Source of the DNA: Acetobacteraceae bacterium
GTDB lineage: Bacteria > Pseudomonadota > Alphaproteobacteria > Acetobacterales > Acetobacteraceae
Reading direction: 5' to 3'
Length of the DNA stretch: 64,000 bases
Assembly (NCBI GenBank): GCA_003164135.1
Contig: PLSD01000048.1
Coordinates: 1-64,000 of the forward strand
How positions within the stretch are numbered: the stretch's first letter is position 1; each line of letters begins with the position of its first letter. Below, piece by piece: positions 33,140 through 43,076 of the stretch. Made by a program: the position numbers and the translations under genes. The notes under the pieces are model-generated. The model was given only the letters and a program-made list of their open reading frames with translations, made no database searches and was not told where the DNA came from.

Positions 33140-35578
33140 TTAATGCAGGACGATCGGCCCCTTGGAGGGTGCCACCCATTTCGTCTGCAGCAGAAAATGC
33201 GAAAGTGCCGGAATGAGAATCAACGCTCCAAGCATGTTCCACAGGAACATGAAGGTCAGCAGCACGCCCATATCCGCCTGGAATTTGATCGGTGAAAACG
33301 CCCACAGCGACACGCCGGTAGCCAACGTAAATCCGACCAGCGCCACGATTCTTCCCGTGAAACGCAGCGCCTTACGATAAGCCACCCGCAGCGGATCGCC
33401 CGCGCGCTGGAACGCCAACTGCACGGAAAGCAGATACAACGCATAGTCCACGCCGATGCCCACACCCAGCGCGATCACCGGCAGCGTCGCCACTTTCACG
33501 CCAATCCCAAGCATAACCATAAGCGCCTGGCACAGCACCGAGGTCAGCACCAGCGGCACCACAGCGACGATAACAGCGCGCCAGTTGCGAAAGGAAATGA
33601 AGCAAAGAATGATAACCGCCGCGTAGACCAGATACGGCATCAGCGTATTCGCCCGCTTGACGACGATATTCGTCGCCGCATCCATACCGGCATTGCCGGC
33701 GGCCAGCAGGAACTGCACATCGCTGGAATTATGCTGGTCCGCAAAGCCCTGCGCGGCATTGGCAACCGCCGTCAGCGTACTTGCCTTGTGGTCATCGAGA
33801 TACACGATGAGGGGCGCCGCCGAAAAATCATTGCTCATCAGTTCGGGGTTATACGAGAAAACGTCGTCAATGGATTCCGCGAGCACATCCTTCTGGTTAT
33901 TAATGCTCCACCATTTCAGATTTCCCTCGAACGAAGCCGAGGTATAGGTGCGGTCAAAATCCGCCGCCGACACCGTGGTCTGCACGCCAGGAATGGTCCG
34001 CAAATACTGCCCCAGCCGATCCATTTCCATCATGGCGGGATAACTCACGAGACCACGGCCACCCGCGTCACCCCTGACGATAATCGCGAACTGGTCACTC
34101 GACAGGCTGTAGTGATGAATTACAAAGGCATCGTCATGATTATAGACAGAATTTGCCCGCAGCTCCGGCGCACCCTGCGCCACGTCGCCTATCTGCACTT
34201 TCTCGCCAACAACATAACCGGCACCCATCAGCACCAGCGCCACCACGATCGCGCCAATCGCCCAGCGCCGCTCGGAGAAATGCTCCAGCAACTGGAACAC
34301 GCGCTCGAACAGCCCATGTCCGCCGTCGTCCTGCTTGGTCTCCAGGCTGCGCTTCGCCGCTTTTTCGCTGACGCCGACGAAGGAGAGAATAATCGGCAAC
34401 AGCACCAGATTGGTAAACACCAGCACCGAAACACCGATACTCGCCGTAATCGCCAGCGTACGGATGGCCTGGATCTGAATCACGTTCAGCACCGCGAAAC
34501 CCACGGCATCGGCGATCAGCGCCGTCAGCCCCGCCATGAACAAGCGGCGGAAGGTCAGGCGCGCGGCAACATAACGATGTGCTCCACGGCCGATATCCTG
34601 CATGATACCATTCATCTTCTGCGCGCCATGGCTCACGCCGATGGCAAATACCAGGAATGGCACCAGGATCGAGTACGGATCCAGCACATAGCCAAAAAAC
34701 CGGATAATCCCCAGTAGCCAGATAACCGCGACAAAGGAGCAGGCAAGAATGGCAGTCGTGCTCCGTACGCAATGCGTGAAAGCAAAAATGAAAATCGAGG
34801 CGATAAATGCGGCAACAAAAAAGAAACCAAGAATTTCATGCAGCGCCGCGATAAGATTACCCATCACCGCGGCAAAGCCAACAATGTGCACGCCCACGGA
34901 CGGCGATTGCATACTCAACACTTCAGTCTGCATCGACTGCCAGAATTTACCGTAGTCAAACGGCGCCCCTGTGGCAGGATCAATATCAAGCAACGGCACG
35001 AAGATGATGCTCGACTTCTGGTCATTCGCAACGATCGAGCCTGTAATACCGGCTTCGACAATATTCTGCCGCAACTGCGCAATGCTCGCCGCCGAACCAT
35101 CGTAATTATCCGGCATCACCGAGCCGCCGGTCACACCCTGCTCGGTAATCTGCGTCCAGCGCACCACAGGCATCCACAGCGACTTCATGAACGAGCGGTC
35201 AACACCCGGCAGCAGGAAAACTTTGTCGTTAATCGTACGCAGCGTCGCAAGGTACTGCGGGTTGTAGATATCGCCGGTCTTGTTCTCGACCACAATCCGC
35301 ACGGAATCGCCCAGCGCCCGCATCGCCTTGCGGTTAGCCTCGTAATTCACAACGTACTGCTGATGCTGCGGCAGCATATCGATATAGCTGGCATTCACAG
35401 TCAAGCGCGTAGCACTAAAGCCCAGCACCAGCGTAAGCAGCGCGCAGATGGCGAGAATAATCTTACGGTTATTGAAGATCAGCAGTTCAAGCATATTGCC
35501 CGAGCTGAAGTCGAAGTCGTTATGACTCAACCGCTCCGCTACAATCTCTTCCTTAAGTGCCTGCACATCCATCGTCAT
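33140..35578 (-). CDS. MMPL/RND-family transporter
   Basis: An 812-aa inner-membrane protein with the RND layout: one N-terminal helix (IILAICALLTLVLGFSA), a large periplasmic loop (~60-230), a helix bundle (IAALHEILGFFFVAAFI ... LLGIIRFFGYVLDPYSILVPFLVFAIGVSHG), a second loop (~450-640) and a second bundle ending near 800. The GVSHG and GVGIGVDYALYLL segments match the intramembrane proton-relay regions of this family. It works with the DUF1302, DUF1329 and YCF48-like gene products encoded upstream, a set repeatedly found in hydrocarbon and steroid degraders. It probably moves hydrophobic substrate or lipid across the envelope (inference). Confidence 0.9.
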   Translation of the reverse strand: MTMDVQALKEEIVAERLSHNDFDFSSGNMLELLIFNNRKIILAICALLTLVLGFSATRLTVNASYIDMLPQHQQYVVNYEANRKAMRALGDSVRIVVENKTGDIYNPQYLATLRTINDKVFLLPGVDRSFMKSLWMPVVRWTQITEQGVTGGSVMPDNYDGSAASIAQLRQNIVEAGITGSIVANDQKSSIIFVPLLDIDPATGAPFDYGKFWQSMQTEVLSMQSPSVGVHIVGFAAVMGNLIAALHEILGFFFVAAFIASIFIFAFTHCVRSTTAILACSFVAVIWLLGIIRFFGYVLDPYSILVPFLVFAIGVSHGAQKMNGIMQDIGRGAHRYVAARLTFRRLFMAGLTALIADAVGFAVLNVIQIQAIRTLAITASIGVSVLVFTNLVLLPIILSFVGVSEKAAKRSLETKQDDGGHGLFERVFQLLEHFSERRWAIGAIVVALVLMGAGYVVGEKVQIGDVAQGAPELRANSVYNHDDAFVIHHYSLSSDQFAIIVRGDAGGRGLVSYPAMMEMDRLGQYLRTIPGVQTTVSAADFDRTYTSASFEGNLKWWSINNQKDVLAESIDDVFSYNPELMSNDFSAAPLIVYLDDHKASTLTAVANAAQGFADQHNSSDVQFLLAAGNAGMDAATNIVVKRANTLMPYLVYAAVIILCFISFRNWRAVIVAVVPLVLTSVLCQALMVMLGIGVKVATLPVIALGVGIGVDYALYLLSVQLAFQRAGDPLRVAYRKALRFTGRIVALVGFTLATGVSLWAFSPIKFQADMGVLLTFMFLWNMLGALILIPALSHFLLQTKWVAPSKGPIVLH

Positions 35579-35641
35579 CGCGTCATTCCAATTTCGAGTT
35601 CAAGCCTTAGAGCCGGATCGTACTCTAGGGACGACAGGTTG

Positions 35642-36709
35642 TTATTGGGCGACATCTTTGACCCCACCCAACCCGGTGAGCAGCCAGTGATGCGCATTCA
35701 ATTCGACGAAATCCGTCAGCGGCATTCCCTGTACCTGCGGCTGCGGCGTAAAGCTCTTACCATCATCGCTGCTGACCAGAATACCGCCGTCGACATTCAC
35801 CAGCACAAAGCGGCCGTCCGCCAGAACAGATCCCGCCATAATGCTCGAATTCGAGGGATTAACAGACTGCACCCAGGTTTTTCCCTGGTCTTCGCTGCGG
35901 AAAATATTACCCCGCATACCGAAGACAACTACGGTCTGCGCCGTGCCGGTAATACCGAACAGGCTACCGGTATACGTGGTTGGCCGCGCTACAAATTTCT
36001 GCGTTGCAGGATCGAACACATAAACGGTCCCCTGCTCGCCAACTATGTAAAGCTGACCACCAACATTTTTAATCGCGTCGAGATCAAGAAAATTTGGGTT
36101 ATCGATATGGTCAAGCCATGGTTGCCACGTCTTGCCGCCATCCTGCGTAATCGCGAGATCGCCAAAGGAACCAACCACATAGCCGGTCTGCGCATCATTG
36201 AACCAAACACTCAGCCACGGAAGATTAGGACCCGCATCATAGTTAAGCTGAACCTGCGTAAGAAATGTCGTAAGCGTAGAGTCGCCCGCGGCAATCTTCT
36301 GATTATAGTAAGCCTCGAACGTGGTTTGTGCGGTCCTGCCGTCGAGCTGCTTGGTCCACGTGTGTCCGCCATCCGTACTGTGCAGAATCACACCATTATG
36401 GCCACAAGCCCAGCCGTTATTGGCATCGGCGAACTGCACCGCTGTCAGGTCGGATTCCACCGGCACACTTGCCTGGGTCCAGGTGGCGAAACCGCTATCA
36501 GACGTAACAATCACACCGCGCGTGCCAACACCCACCATGTGGTCTCCCGCGCGCGCAAGCGCGATCAGCGGAGCGGTGGCGGGTGCTGGAACCAGCACGG
36601 CCGGCGTATTAATCGGGTCTGCAAAGTTCGCGGCTGTGGCGCTTGTTGTAGCGAACCCCAGCAGCACCGACGCGCTGAAGACTGTGCGGACCCACAGCAT
36701 ATCGATCAC
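35642..36709 (-). CDS. YCF48/BNR-repeat periplasmic beta-propeller protein
   Basis: A 355-aa exported protein: an N-terminal signal (VFSASVLLGFATTSATA) followed by repeated propeller blades with NGWACGHNGVILHSTDGGHTWTK, GYVVGSFGDLAITQDGGKTW, FRSEDQGKTWVQ and LVSSDDGKSF. These are the S/T-x-D-G-G-x-x-W type repeats of photosystem II stability factor Hcf136/YCF48-like proteins. It sits between DUF1329 and the MMPL transporter and is presumably a periplasmic assembly or docking factor of that module. Confidence 0.87.
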   Translation of the reverse strand: MIDMLWVRTVFSASVLLGFATTSATAANFADPINTPAVLVPAPATAPLIALARAGDHMVGVGTRGVIVTSDSGFATWTQASVPVESDLTAVQFADANNGWACGHNGVILHSTDGGHTWTKQLDGRTAQTTFEAYYNQKIAAGDSTLTTFLTQVQLNYDAGPNLPWLSVWFNDAQTGYVVGSFGDLAITQDGGKTWQPWLDHIDNPNFLDLDAIKNVGGQLYIVGEQGTVYVFDPATQKFVARPTTYTGSLFGITGTAQTVVVFGMRGNIFRSEDQGKTWVQSVNPSNSSIMAGSVLADGRFVLVNVDGGILVSSDDGKSFTPQPQVQGMPLTDFVELNAHHWLLTGLGGVKDVAQ

Positions 36710-36787
36710 TTTCTTTATTCCTTAAAGCTTAGCCAAAGAAACGGCGCAGCACCAAACGCAAAGTCTGCCTGGCGCTGCGCCTTGGTC

Positions 36788-38140
36788 TTAGCGGACGGAC
36801 TGCGCCGCCATGGCTTGCGCCGTGTACTTGCTCATGTTCGGCGGGGTCGTGGTGCAATGGTAGAAACCATGACCATCCGTCTGAACATAGGAGAGCTCGT
36901 AGCTACCGCGGCTCAGGTCGTAGATGCCGAAGGTGTGCGAGAAGTTGGTTGCATCGCCCTCGCCGTAGTCCTGCCACGGATAAGAGAAGCCAACCTTATA
37001 AATCGCGTTGGAATGGTCATAGGATTCCGACGCAATAACTTCCCAGGAGTCTTCATCCACATAGAAAGTCCAGCGGCTGAACGCATGGCGCTGATCGGCC
37101 TTGAGGGTCGCATCAACCACCCACACACGGTGCCGTTCCCAACGTACACCATCGGGCTTCAGCACATGCGTGCCAAGCACGGCGCTCTCGGTAGTGCCGG
37201 CCATCTTGTAGTCGTTGTAAGGAACAATCATTTCCTTCTCGCCGACCAGCTTCCAGTCGAACTTGTCCATCTTACCGTAGAACAGATCAATTTCGTCATA
37301 GTCGATAGCCCCGCCGTAGCTGGAGATCGGCGTGTCATACGTGAATTCCGGCGCCAGGCGCACACGGCGCGTACCGGGCGAGTAGAAATACGTCACGTCG
37401 TCGTTCTTGGTAAAGTCGATCGGGTACTGGAACAGGAACGTCTGGCCGGCTTCTGCCGCCGGGCTCAGGTAACGCACCTCGTAGTAGGCCCAGAAATTCG
37501 TCTGCAGCCCAGTCTGGTCCGGGAAATAATATTGGTGCGTCCAAGAGGTCGCTATGGTCCCGAGCTCGGTAACGGCACCGCTTGAATCCACCAGGTAATT
37601 CTGGAAGCGCTGCTCACAATAGGCCGGGTGATACTGGAGGAACGAGTTCCACATCACCTGGTAACCATCGGTCGGAACCGGGAACGGAATGCCCGCATAA
37701 GTGCCGGTCACGCCATTGCCGCCTGGAATTTCCTGCGCGCTGCTCGCATTCTTAACCGTGTTCGCCAGCACCGAGGCCGGATACTGCGCGGTACGGTGCG
37801 TCGGATACACGTCAATCCGGTAGTCAGGATAACGTGCCAGCAGCGCTTGCGCGCCCGGCGTCAGCATCGCGGCATACTGCGATGCGTTGGCGCCGGTCAC
37901 CGAGAACACCGGCTTTTCGCTGGCGAACGGGTCGGGATAGCCGGAGGTTGCATTACCAGCCGGCAGGCCCGGGATCGCGTTGATGCCACCCGTGTAAGCC
38001 GGGATCGCGCCATCGGCGCTCCCCGCCTTGATGCCACCAAACTCAGTCAACGTGGTTCCCAGCTGGCTGGCTTGCGCATGCGCGCCGTACGCCCAGCCAG
38101 CGACCAAAAACCCGCTCAGAAGAAAATGTTTCAGCTTCAT
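36788..38140 (-). CDS. DUF1329 periplasmic/outer membrane lipoprotein-like protein
   Basis: A 450-aa exported protein with a clear cleavable signal (MKLKHFLLSGFLVAGWAYGAHA). The body matches DUF1329: GGIKAGSADGAIPAYTGG near the start, the FLFQYP strand, RRVRLAPEFTYDTP, YDFKLVGEKEMIVPYN-like (here WKLVGEKEMIVPYND) and RHAFSRWTFYVDEDSWEV. The LolA/LppX-like fold suggests a lipid or hydrophobic-ligand chaperone. It is the second gene of the operon after the DUF1302 porin-like gene. Confidence 0.9.
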   Translation of the reverse strand: MKLKHFLLSGFLVAGWAYGAHAQASQLGTTLTEFGGIKAGSADGAIPAYTGGINAIPGLPAGNATSGYPDPFASEKPVFSVTGANASQYAAMLTPGAQALLARYPDYRIDVYPTHRTAQYPASVLANTVKNASSAQEIPGGNGVTGTYAGIPFPVPTDGYQVMWNSFLQYHPAYCEQRFQNYLVDSSGAVTELGTIATSWTHQYYFPDQTGLQTNFWAYYEVRYLSPAAEAGQTFLFQYPIDFTKNDDVTYFYSPGTRRVRLAPEFTYDTPISSYGGAIDYDEIDLFYGKMDKFDWKLVGEKEMIVPYNDYKMAGTTESAVLGTHVLKPDGVRWERHRVWVVDATLKADQRHAFSRWTFYVDEDSWEVIASESYDHSNAIYKVGFSYPWQDYGEGDATNFSHTFGIYDLSRGSYELSYVQTDGHGFYHCTTTPPNMSKYTAQAMAAQSVR

Positions 38141-38171
38141 GGTTATTTCCTATTCGGACTTATCGTTATCG

Positions 38172-39869
38172 TTAAAATGCCGTCGAGAAGACGAGTTCGA
38201 GATTACCCTTGTCGTTCCACATATATTCGCCAGAACCGCCGCTGTACTGCTGCAGACCGAAGGCATTGATAACCTTCTTGTCGGTCGGCGAATGCCAGCC
38301 GCTGTAGCTCAGCTTGATGTTGTAGAGCTGACGCACCAGTGCATGTACGCCAACGCTATAGGCAACCGAGCCAGCCTGATCGCCGGTGCCACCCAGAGCC
38401 AGGGTCTGACCATTGCCATGGATGCCAGCGTTCACGTCGAACGGCGCGTCGATGTCGACACCCGGAATAACCTGCAGCCACTGCGGGTCAAACAGAATGT
38501 TGATGTTGACTTCATCCGGCGTGGAGCAGCCGTCGACCATACCCTGGCCCGCGGAAAGCCCGCCAGCGGAGCAGGCATAACCAATTGCGTTATACAGCGC
38601 GCGGTCATGCGTCACCGCCATCAGATGCGTCCAGGCAATTTCTCCGACGAGCTGGCCAGTCTGCCAGAGCGGGGTAGGGGTCAGAGCCTGGATGCCGTTG
38701 GCGACAAAGTTGAACGTGTTACCACGCGCACCGTCGGTGCCATGCAGGTCGAGCGCCGGGTCAGCCGCCAGCGGCACGGAGTTCAGGCCGGTGTTGGTCC
38801 GCACGGAGGCTTCAAAGTCGGTCGCCACGGTCCCGATGTTCTTGTCGAGGCTGATACCATACAACCGCACGTGGCGCGCATAGGCCAGATGATAGGTCAT
38901 GTTGGTAAAGTTGAACTCAGCCGGCGAATAGGCAGAAGTATCGTCAAACTGGCGGAAGTACAGACCCACGGTGCCGTTCAGCACAGCCGGCGAATACAGC
39001 GCCTCGATGCCGAAGTTGCCGTCGTTATCCGGTGCAATATAGTCGGGGCCGCGCTTGTAGGCGCCTTCCAGCGTCTCAGGACCATTGAAGAACGGATCGG
39101 CTACGCCAAGGTAGGTGCCGCCTTCAGGGAACTGGTTCGGGCGGTATTCAAACTGATACTGCAGACCGATGGTGACAGTCGGCGTCGGCTGGATATGCAC
39201 GGAAACCTGGCCACGCGGCAGGAACAAATCCTTAACCTCAGTGCCCGGCGCGTCCACGGCCTTGATGATATCAATCGGGCTCTGGCCGTAGGAGATCGCC
39301 TGGAAGCCGGAGAACAACGCGTTGCCCCAATATTCCGTGAAGCGGCCAACCTTGACCGAAACAGGAACATTGCCGAACTGCATGTTGGCGAACGCAAACG
39401 CGTTAACCAGCTCACCGCCCATGTTATAGTTGTCATATGTGTAAGCGCCGTAATGCCCGGTCGGCGAGCTTGTGGCGAGCCCCTCAACACCCGGCGCACG
39501 CGCGACGCCGCCGTTATACGCAAAGTCTTTCCAGCCATCGATACTAACGTCAAAGCCGTAGTTGTTCTGGTACGTCGCGCTCAACTCGCTGGCGGCGTCA
39601 AGACGGTTGGAAATGATGCTACCCGAATGCGGGAACTTGTATTCGTTGTTCTGCTGAATCGGGTTGTGCGCGATGTCCGGGTTCTGCCCCTGCACGCGGG
39701 TGCCCAGCGTGTAGGACAGGTTGGTATCGAGCTCGATATCCCAGTCCGGATTTGTGTTGAAAGTATAGGCCTTCGCGGGGTGCGCGAAACCGGCCACCGC
39801 GGCCATCGCCAGAGCCACCAACGGTGCATGACGGCCATGATAGGCCCAAGATCTACTAAAGCGCTTCAT
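38172..39869 (-). CDS. DUF1302 outer membrane protein
   Basis: A 565-aa protein with a signal peptide (LVALAMAAVAGFAHPAKA) and a beta-rich body with alternating aromatic strands ending in an aromatic-type residue pattern (KGNLELVFSTAF, terminal Phe), as in outer membrane barrels. The start at 39869 has GGGAGG upstream. DUF1302 proteins are usually encoded next to DUF1329 and an MMPL transporter in degraders of hydrophobic compounds, where they are suspected uptake channels. It opens the 39869-30075 operon. Confidence 0.88.
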   Translation of the reverse strand: MKRFSRSWAYHGRHAPLVALAMAAVAGFAHPAKAYTFNTNPDWDIELDTNLSYTLGTRVQGQNPDIAHNPIQQNNEYKFPHSGSIISNRLDAASELSATYQNNYGFDVSIDGWKDFAYNGGVARAPGVEGLATSSPTGHYGAYTYDNYNMGGELVNAFAFANMQFGNVPVSVKVGRFTEYWGNALFSGFQAISYGQSPIDIIKAVDAPGTEVKDLFLPRGQVSVHIQPTPTVTIGLQYQFEYRPNQFPEGGTYLGVADPFFNGPETLEGAYKRGPDYIAPDNDGNFGIEALYSPAVLNGTVGLYFRQFDDTSAYSPAEFNFTNMTYHLAYARHVRLYGISLDKNIGTVATDFEASVRTNTGLNSVPLAADPALDLHGTDGARGNTFNFVANGIQALTPTPLWQTGQLVGEIAWTHLMAVTHDRALYNAIGYACSAGGLSAGQGMVDGCSTPDEVNINILFDPQWLQVIPGVDIDAPFDVNAGIHGNGQTLALGGTGDQAGSVAYSVGVHALVRQLYNIKLSYSGWHSPTDKKVINAFGLQQYSGGSGEYMWNDKGNLELVFSTAF

Positions 39870-40012
39870 ATATAACCTCCCAGATTATTTTACTTCCACA
39901 GGCACATTTTGCGGTTTGGACTCCCGCTCTTCTGTATCCTGCCCTTTTTTAGTCCGGCGCTTACCCTAACCGCCCAACCTAAAGGTTTGGTTTCCGGGCT
40001 ATTCGGGCGTTT
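39870..40012 (-). promoter_or_regulatory. Upstream region of the DUF1302 operon
   Basis: This 143-bp gap lies between the LAL regulator's 3' end and the DUF1302 start and must contain the operon promoter. A T/C-rich minus-strand leader and the GGGAGG ribosome site are visible; no convincing sigma-70 pair or dyad was picked out. Confidence 0.35.
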
Positions 40013-42823
40013 TTAATGCACTAGAAGCTTTAGGGAGCGGGCCTTGGCCAATGCCGCGGCGCGGTTTTTTACGCCCAGCTTGGCGTACAGGTTATACAGG
40101 TGCCATTTCACCGTCTGCACGGACACCCGCAACTGGTCGGCGATCTGCTGGTTGCTGGGGCCAGCCTCCAGAATAATCAGCATCTCGATTTCCCGGCGGG
40201 TCAGCGCCTCCGATTCGCAGACCTGCGCACCGCAAGCCGTTGCCGACTGCCCCACAACGGAGCCTGTCTTCTCGCAAACCAATTGGAAGAAACTGATCTG
40301 CTCACTCAGCGTCAGCGCCAGGTCTTTCAACCGCGCCACCTGCAACACATCTTTGAAATTCTTCTTATGTTGCAGGAACGGCTGCACCAACCCGCGCGAG
40401 GCAGCCAGAGTAATCGCTCGCGAAATTGAGCGTACCGCAAGTGATGGATCGTTCGCCAGCATGTGCAGCCGCGCAGCCGTCAAATGCAGTTCCACAACCT
40501 CGCGCCGGCGATCCAGCGCCGTCACCTGGCGCAACGCCTGTTCCGCCAGCTTCTGCGCGTTTCGCACCCGACCCTGCGCCGCCAGCAAGTCGATTTTCGC
40601 CAGCGAAATCGCCAGTGCCTCACTCGGCTGCCACTGCTCCTGCGCGGTATCGCCATCAATATCGGCCTGCTCCGCTAATTCAGCCGCGCGCGCGGTATCG
40701 CCCAACAGGCACAGACGCCGCACCACCGCCGCCACAAACATGCGGCGCAGGCGCGGCGGCCCGTCGCTGGCAATCGCGTCCAGCGCGGTAAAGCCCAGCG
40801 GCCCCGTCTCCTCGCCGTCCCAAAGCAAAACTGCCGCCTCCAGCCCATGGCGCGTGGTATCCACAAAACCATGGTTGGTCCCATGCGCCAGCGACGACCG
40901 CAGAATCTGCCGAGCCTCGTCCGAGCGGCCCAAATCACAAATCGCGCGCGCCTTCAGGCTCGCCAGCATCGCCACCATCCGCGTTTCCGGACCAATCATA
41001 TCGACGGCATTCTTATGCGCCGCCACCAGCACCTGTTCAGCGGCCAGTGGATTTCCTTGTTCCAGATCCAGCAACGCTTTGGTCGTCGCCATCCAGGCAT
41101 GGCTATGCTCACCATGAATATGGCTCACCGCCCCCTGCGCCATCTGGATATACCTGCGCATTTCGGGATAAGTCTGCGCCGGCAGCATGCTTGTGGCAGC
41201 CGCCAGCGCGGCGGTCACGGTATAAATCGGCGAGCGCACCTGCTCGGCCTGCAACCACTCCACCGCCCCGCGGCGCCCGGCCTCCATGTCATCGTTCACC
41301 ACGCAGAGCATCACGCGCAGCAGCGCCAGCCGCCGCGTCAGCTCACGCACTCCCGGCTCGTTGCCTGGCATCGCGTTCAGCCGCTTCTCCAAATTCACCG
41401 CACGCTGCTGCGCACGCACGCAACGGCGGCTAAAAGCCAGCGCCCAGGCATACCAGAATTCGGATTCGAGACCGATCTCAATCCCCAGTTCGGAAGCACG
41501 CCCCACCCAGCCCAGATACGTTACCAGATCACCACGATCCGAGACGATATTGCGCGCATGCGCATCCATGATCTCCCGCGCCAGCTCATGCGCCGGCGCC
41601 GCCAGCGCATAGTTGGCCGCATCCTCGGCGTGGCCATTTTCATGGCACCAGCGCGCGGCGCGTTCCAGCAGCAGCTTACGCCGCGCCGCCGGCACTTTCT
41701 TCGCCGCCTCCCCGAGTAAAAAGTCCCGAAACAACGCATGGAAACGGAACCAGGTATGGTGCCGGTCCAACGCAAGAATCAGCGCATTGCGGTGCACCAA
41801 ATACTCAATATATTCCGCCGCGCGCTCGTGCCCGGTCGCTGCAACCGCCAACTCCGCCGAGAATGTCTGCAAATAACTCAGGTCCAGCAGAAAGTTCACA
41901 AGGTCCGCGTCAAATCCCGCCAGCAGCCGCTTATTCAGCATCGCCGCCAGGTCAGCATCCGACCCCGTAAACCGGCGCAGCGCCCGCTCCGAATCCGGCT
42001 CCTCGGACATCACCGCCTGGATCAACCGGACCGCCGCGGGCCATCCCTCGGTCTTGTCCAAAATCAGATCAACCGTCTCCGGCCGCGTGTCCGCCAACCC
42101 GGCCTCGCGCAACAGGTCAGAAACCGCGCCGGCATCAAAACTTAAATCCTTGGCCCCCAGGTCGACAGCATTCAACTCTAGCCGCGCGCGGCCCTTGTCG
42201 AATGGAATCTCCGCGCTGCTCGCCAGCACCAGGCGCAATTTCGCCCCCGTAGTGAACACCAGCGTGTCGATAATTTTTGGCAATTCCGGATCGTTGCAAA
42301 AATGGAGATTATCCAGAAATAGGATGGGATTACCCAACGCCACCAGCTTCTTAATAATAACGTCCAGCCTGTTCCCAGCCTCGTCCTCATGCTCAGGCAA
42401 CAGATCCGGGGTTTCATCCGGCGCGCACAAATCCGCGGCCCGCTCCAGCAGGGCCAGCACTTTCTCCGCATCGCTATCTGAAGGGTCGAGCGACACCCAG
42501 ATGCACGTCCGCGCGCGCTCCGTCCACTCACGGTGCAGCCGCGTCAAAAACGTGGTTTTGCCATAGCCCGTGGGCGCCGAGACCGTCATCAGCTTGGGCA
42601 CGAACGGGCAGGTAATATGTTCGACGATGCGCGGCGTCGACACCAGCGCAAAACCATAGAACGGCGGCTCGAACTTGCCGACGCGCCGTTGCCGGAACGC
42701 GACGCCGTTATCCATCTCGGGGTCGCACAGAGCCTTGCCGCGCGCCGTGGGCCGCCCCGCCGGGCGTGACATAACCGGACGATCAACGCCAACCACTCCA
42801 GCACGCCGGACATAAGTGTTCAT
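40013..42823 (-). CDS. LAL-type (MalT-like) LuxR-family transcriptional activator
   Basis: A 936-aa regulator. The N-terminal NTPase has Walker A APTGYGKTT (residues ~84-91) and Walker B PILFLDNLHF. The middle is a long helical, TPR-like sensor. The last 65 residues form a LuxR HTH (LTRREIEMLIILEAGPSNQQIADQLRVSV...). The start at 42823 has GAGGGAA upstream; the frame is open further to 42916. It is divergent from the badI-like gene and follows the DUF1302 operon on the same strand. Proteins of this type activate catabolic operons in response to a small inducer. Confidence 0.9.
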   Translation of the reverse strand: MNTYVRRAGVVGVDRPVMSRPAGRPTARGKALCDPEMDNGVAFRQRRVGKFEPPFYGFALVSTPRIVEHITCPFVPKLMTVSAPTGYGKTTFLTRLHREWTERARTCIWVSLDPSDSDAEKVLALLERAADLCAPDETPDLLPEHEDEAGNRLDVIIKKLVALGNPILFLDNLHFCNDPELPKIIDTLVFTTGAKLRLVLASSAEIPFDKGRARLELNAVDLGAKDLSFDAGAVSDLLREAGLADTRPETVDLILDKTEGWPAAVRLIQAVMSEEPDSERALRRFTGSDADLAAMLNKRLLAGFDADLVNFLLDLSYLQTFSAELAVAATGHERAAEYIEYLVHRNALILALDRHHTWFRFHALFRDFLLGEAAKKVPAARRKLLLERAARWCHENGHAEDAANYALAAPAHELAREIMDAHARNIVSDRGDLVTYLGWVGRASELGIEIGLESEFWYAWALAFSRRCVRAQQRAVNLEKRLNAMPGNEPGVRELTRRLALLRVMLCVVNDDMEAGRRGAVEWLQAEQVRSPIYTVTAALAAATSMLPAQTYPEMRRYIQMAQGAVSHIHGEHSHAWMATTKALLDLEQGNPLAAEQVLVAAHKNAVDMIGPETRMVAMLASLKARAICDLGRSDEARQILRSSLAHGTNHGFVDTTRHGLEAAVLLWDGEETGPLGFTALDAIASDGPPRLRRMFVAAVVRRLCLLGDTARAAELAEQADIDGDTAQEQWQPSEALAISLAKIDLLAAQGRVRNAQKLAEQALRQVTALDRRREVVELHLTAARLHMLANDPSLAVRSISRAITLAASRGLVQPFLQHKKNFKDVLQVARLKDLALTLSEQISFFQLVCEKTGSVVGQSATACGAQVCESEALTRREIEMLIILEAGPSNQQIADQLRVSVQTVKWHLYNLYAKLGVKNRAAALAKARSLKLLVH

Positions 42824-43076
42824 GTTTGTCGTTCCCTCAATCAAGCTGGTCAGTGTTCTTATAGCCGCATCTGATCCGCCCAAAGAATTGCACAAAACGC
42901 ACCCCAACGTCCACACTAAAGTATGGGTTTGGAGGTTTGGCGACCAAAATGCCGAACTTTCGTTCAGTGCAAGGCGGTCCGTGCCGCGAGAGGAAGCATT
43001 TCCACGATGCTGTCCGAGGTTCGTGGGGCCGAGAACCCGGCAGGAACATCAATATTATAGCCCCCAGGGATATGCC
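42824..43076. promoter_or_regulatory. Divergent promoter region between LAL regulator and badI-like gene
   Basis: About 250 bp without a gene. No strong dyad was found by eye. The region should contain the target site of the LAL activator and the promoter of the badI-like gene, whose ATG at 43077 is preceded only by a weak AGGGA box. Confidence 0.4.

Noticed and set aside
34772-37585. A 937-codon open frame on the plus strand
   Set aside because: It lies antisense to the MMPL, YCF48-like and DUF1329 genes, is rich in Arg and His without domains, and is explained by the codon bias of the opposite strand.
38028-39875. A 615-codon plus-strand open frame
   Set aside because: Antisense shadow of the DUF1302 gene; no recognisable motifs.
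42816-43076. N-terminal extension of the badI-like protein
   Set aside because: The frame is open upstream, but the extra 87 codons do not resemble the crotonase family and occupy the divergent promoter region; the ATG at 43077 matches the family start.
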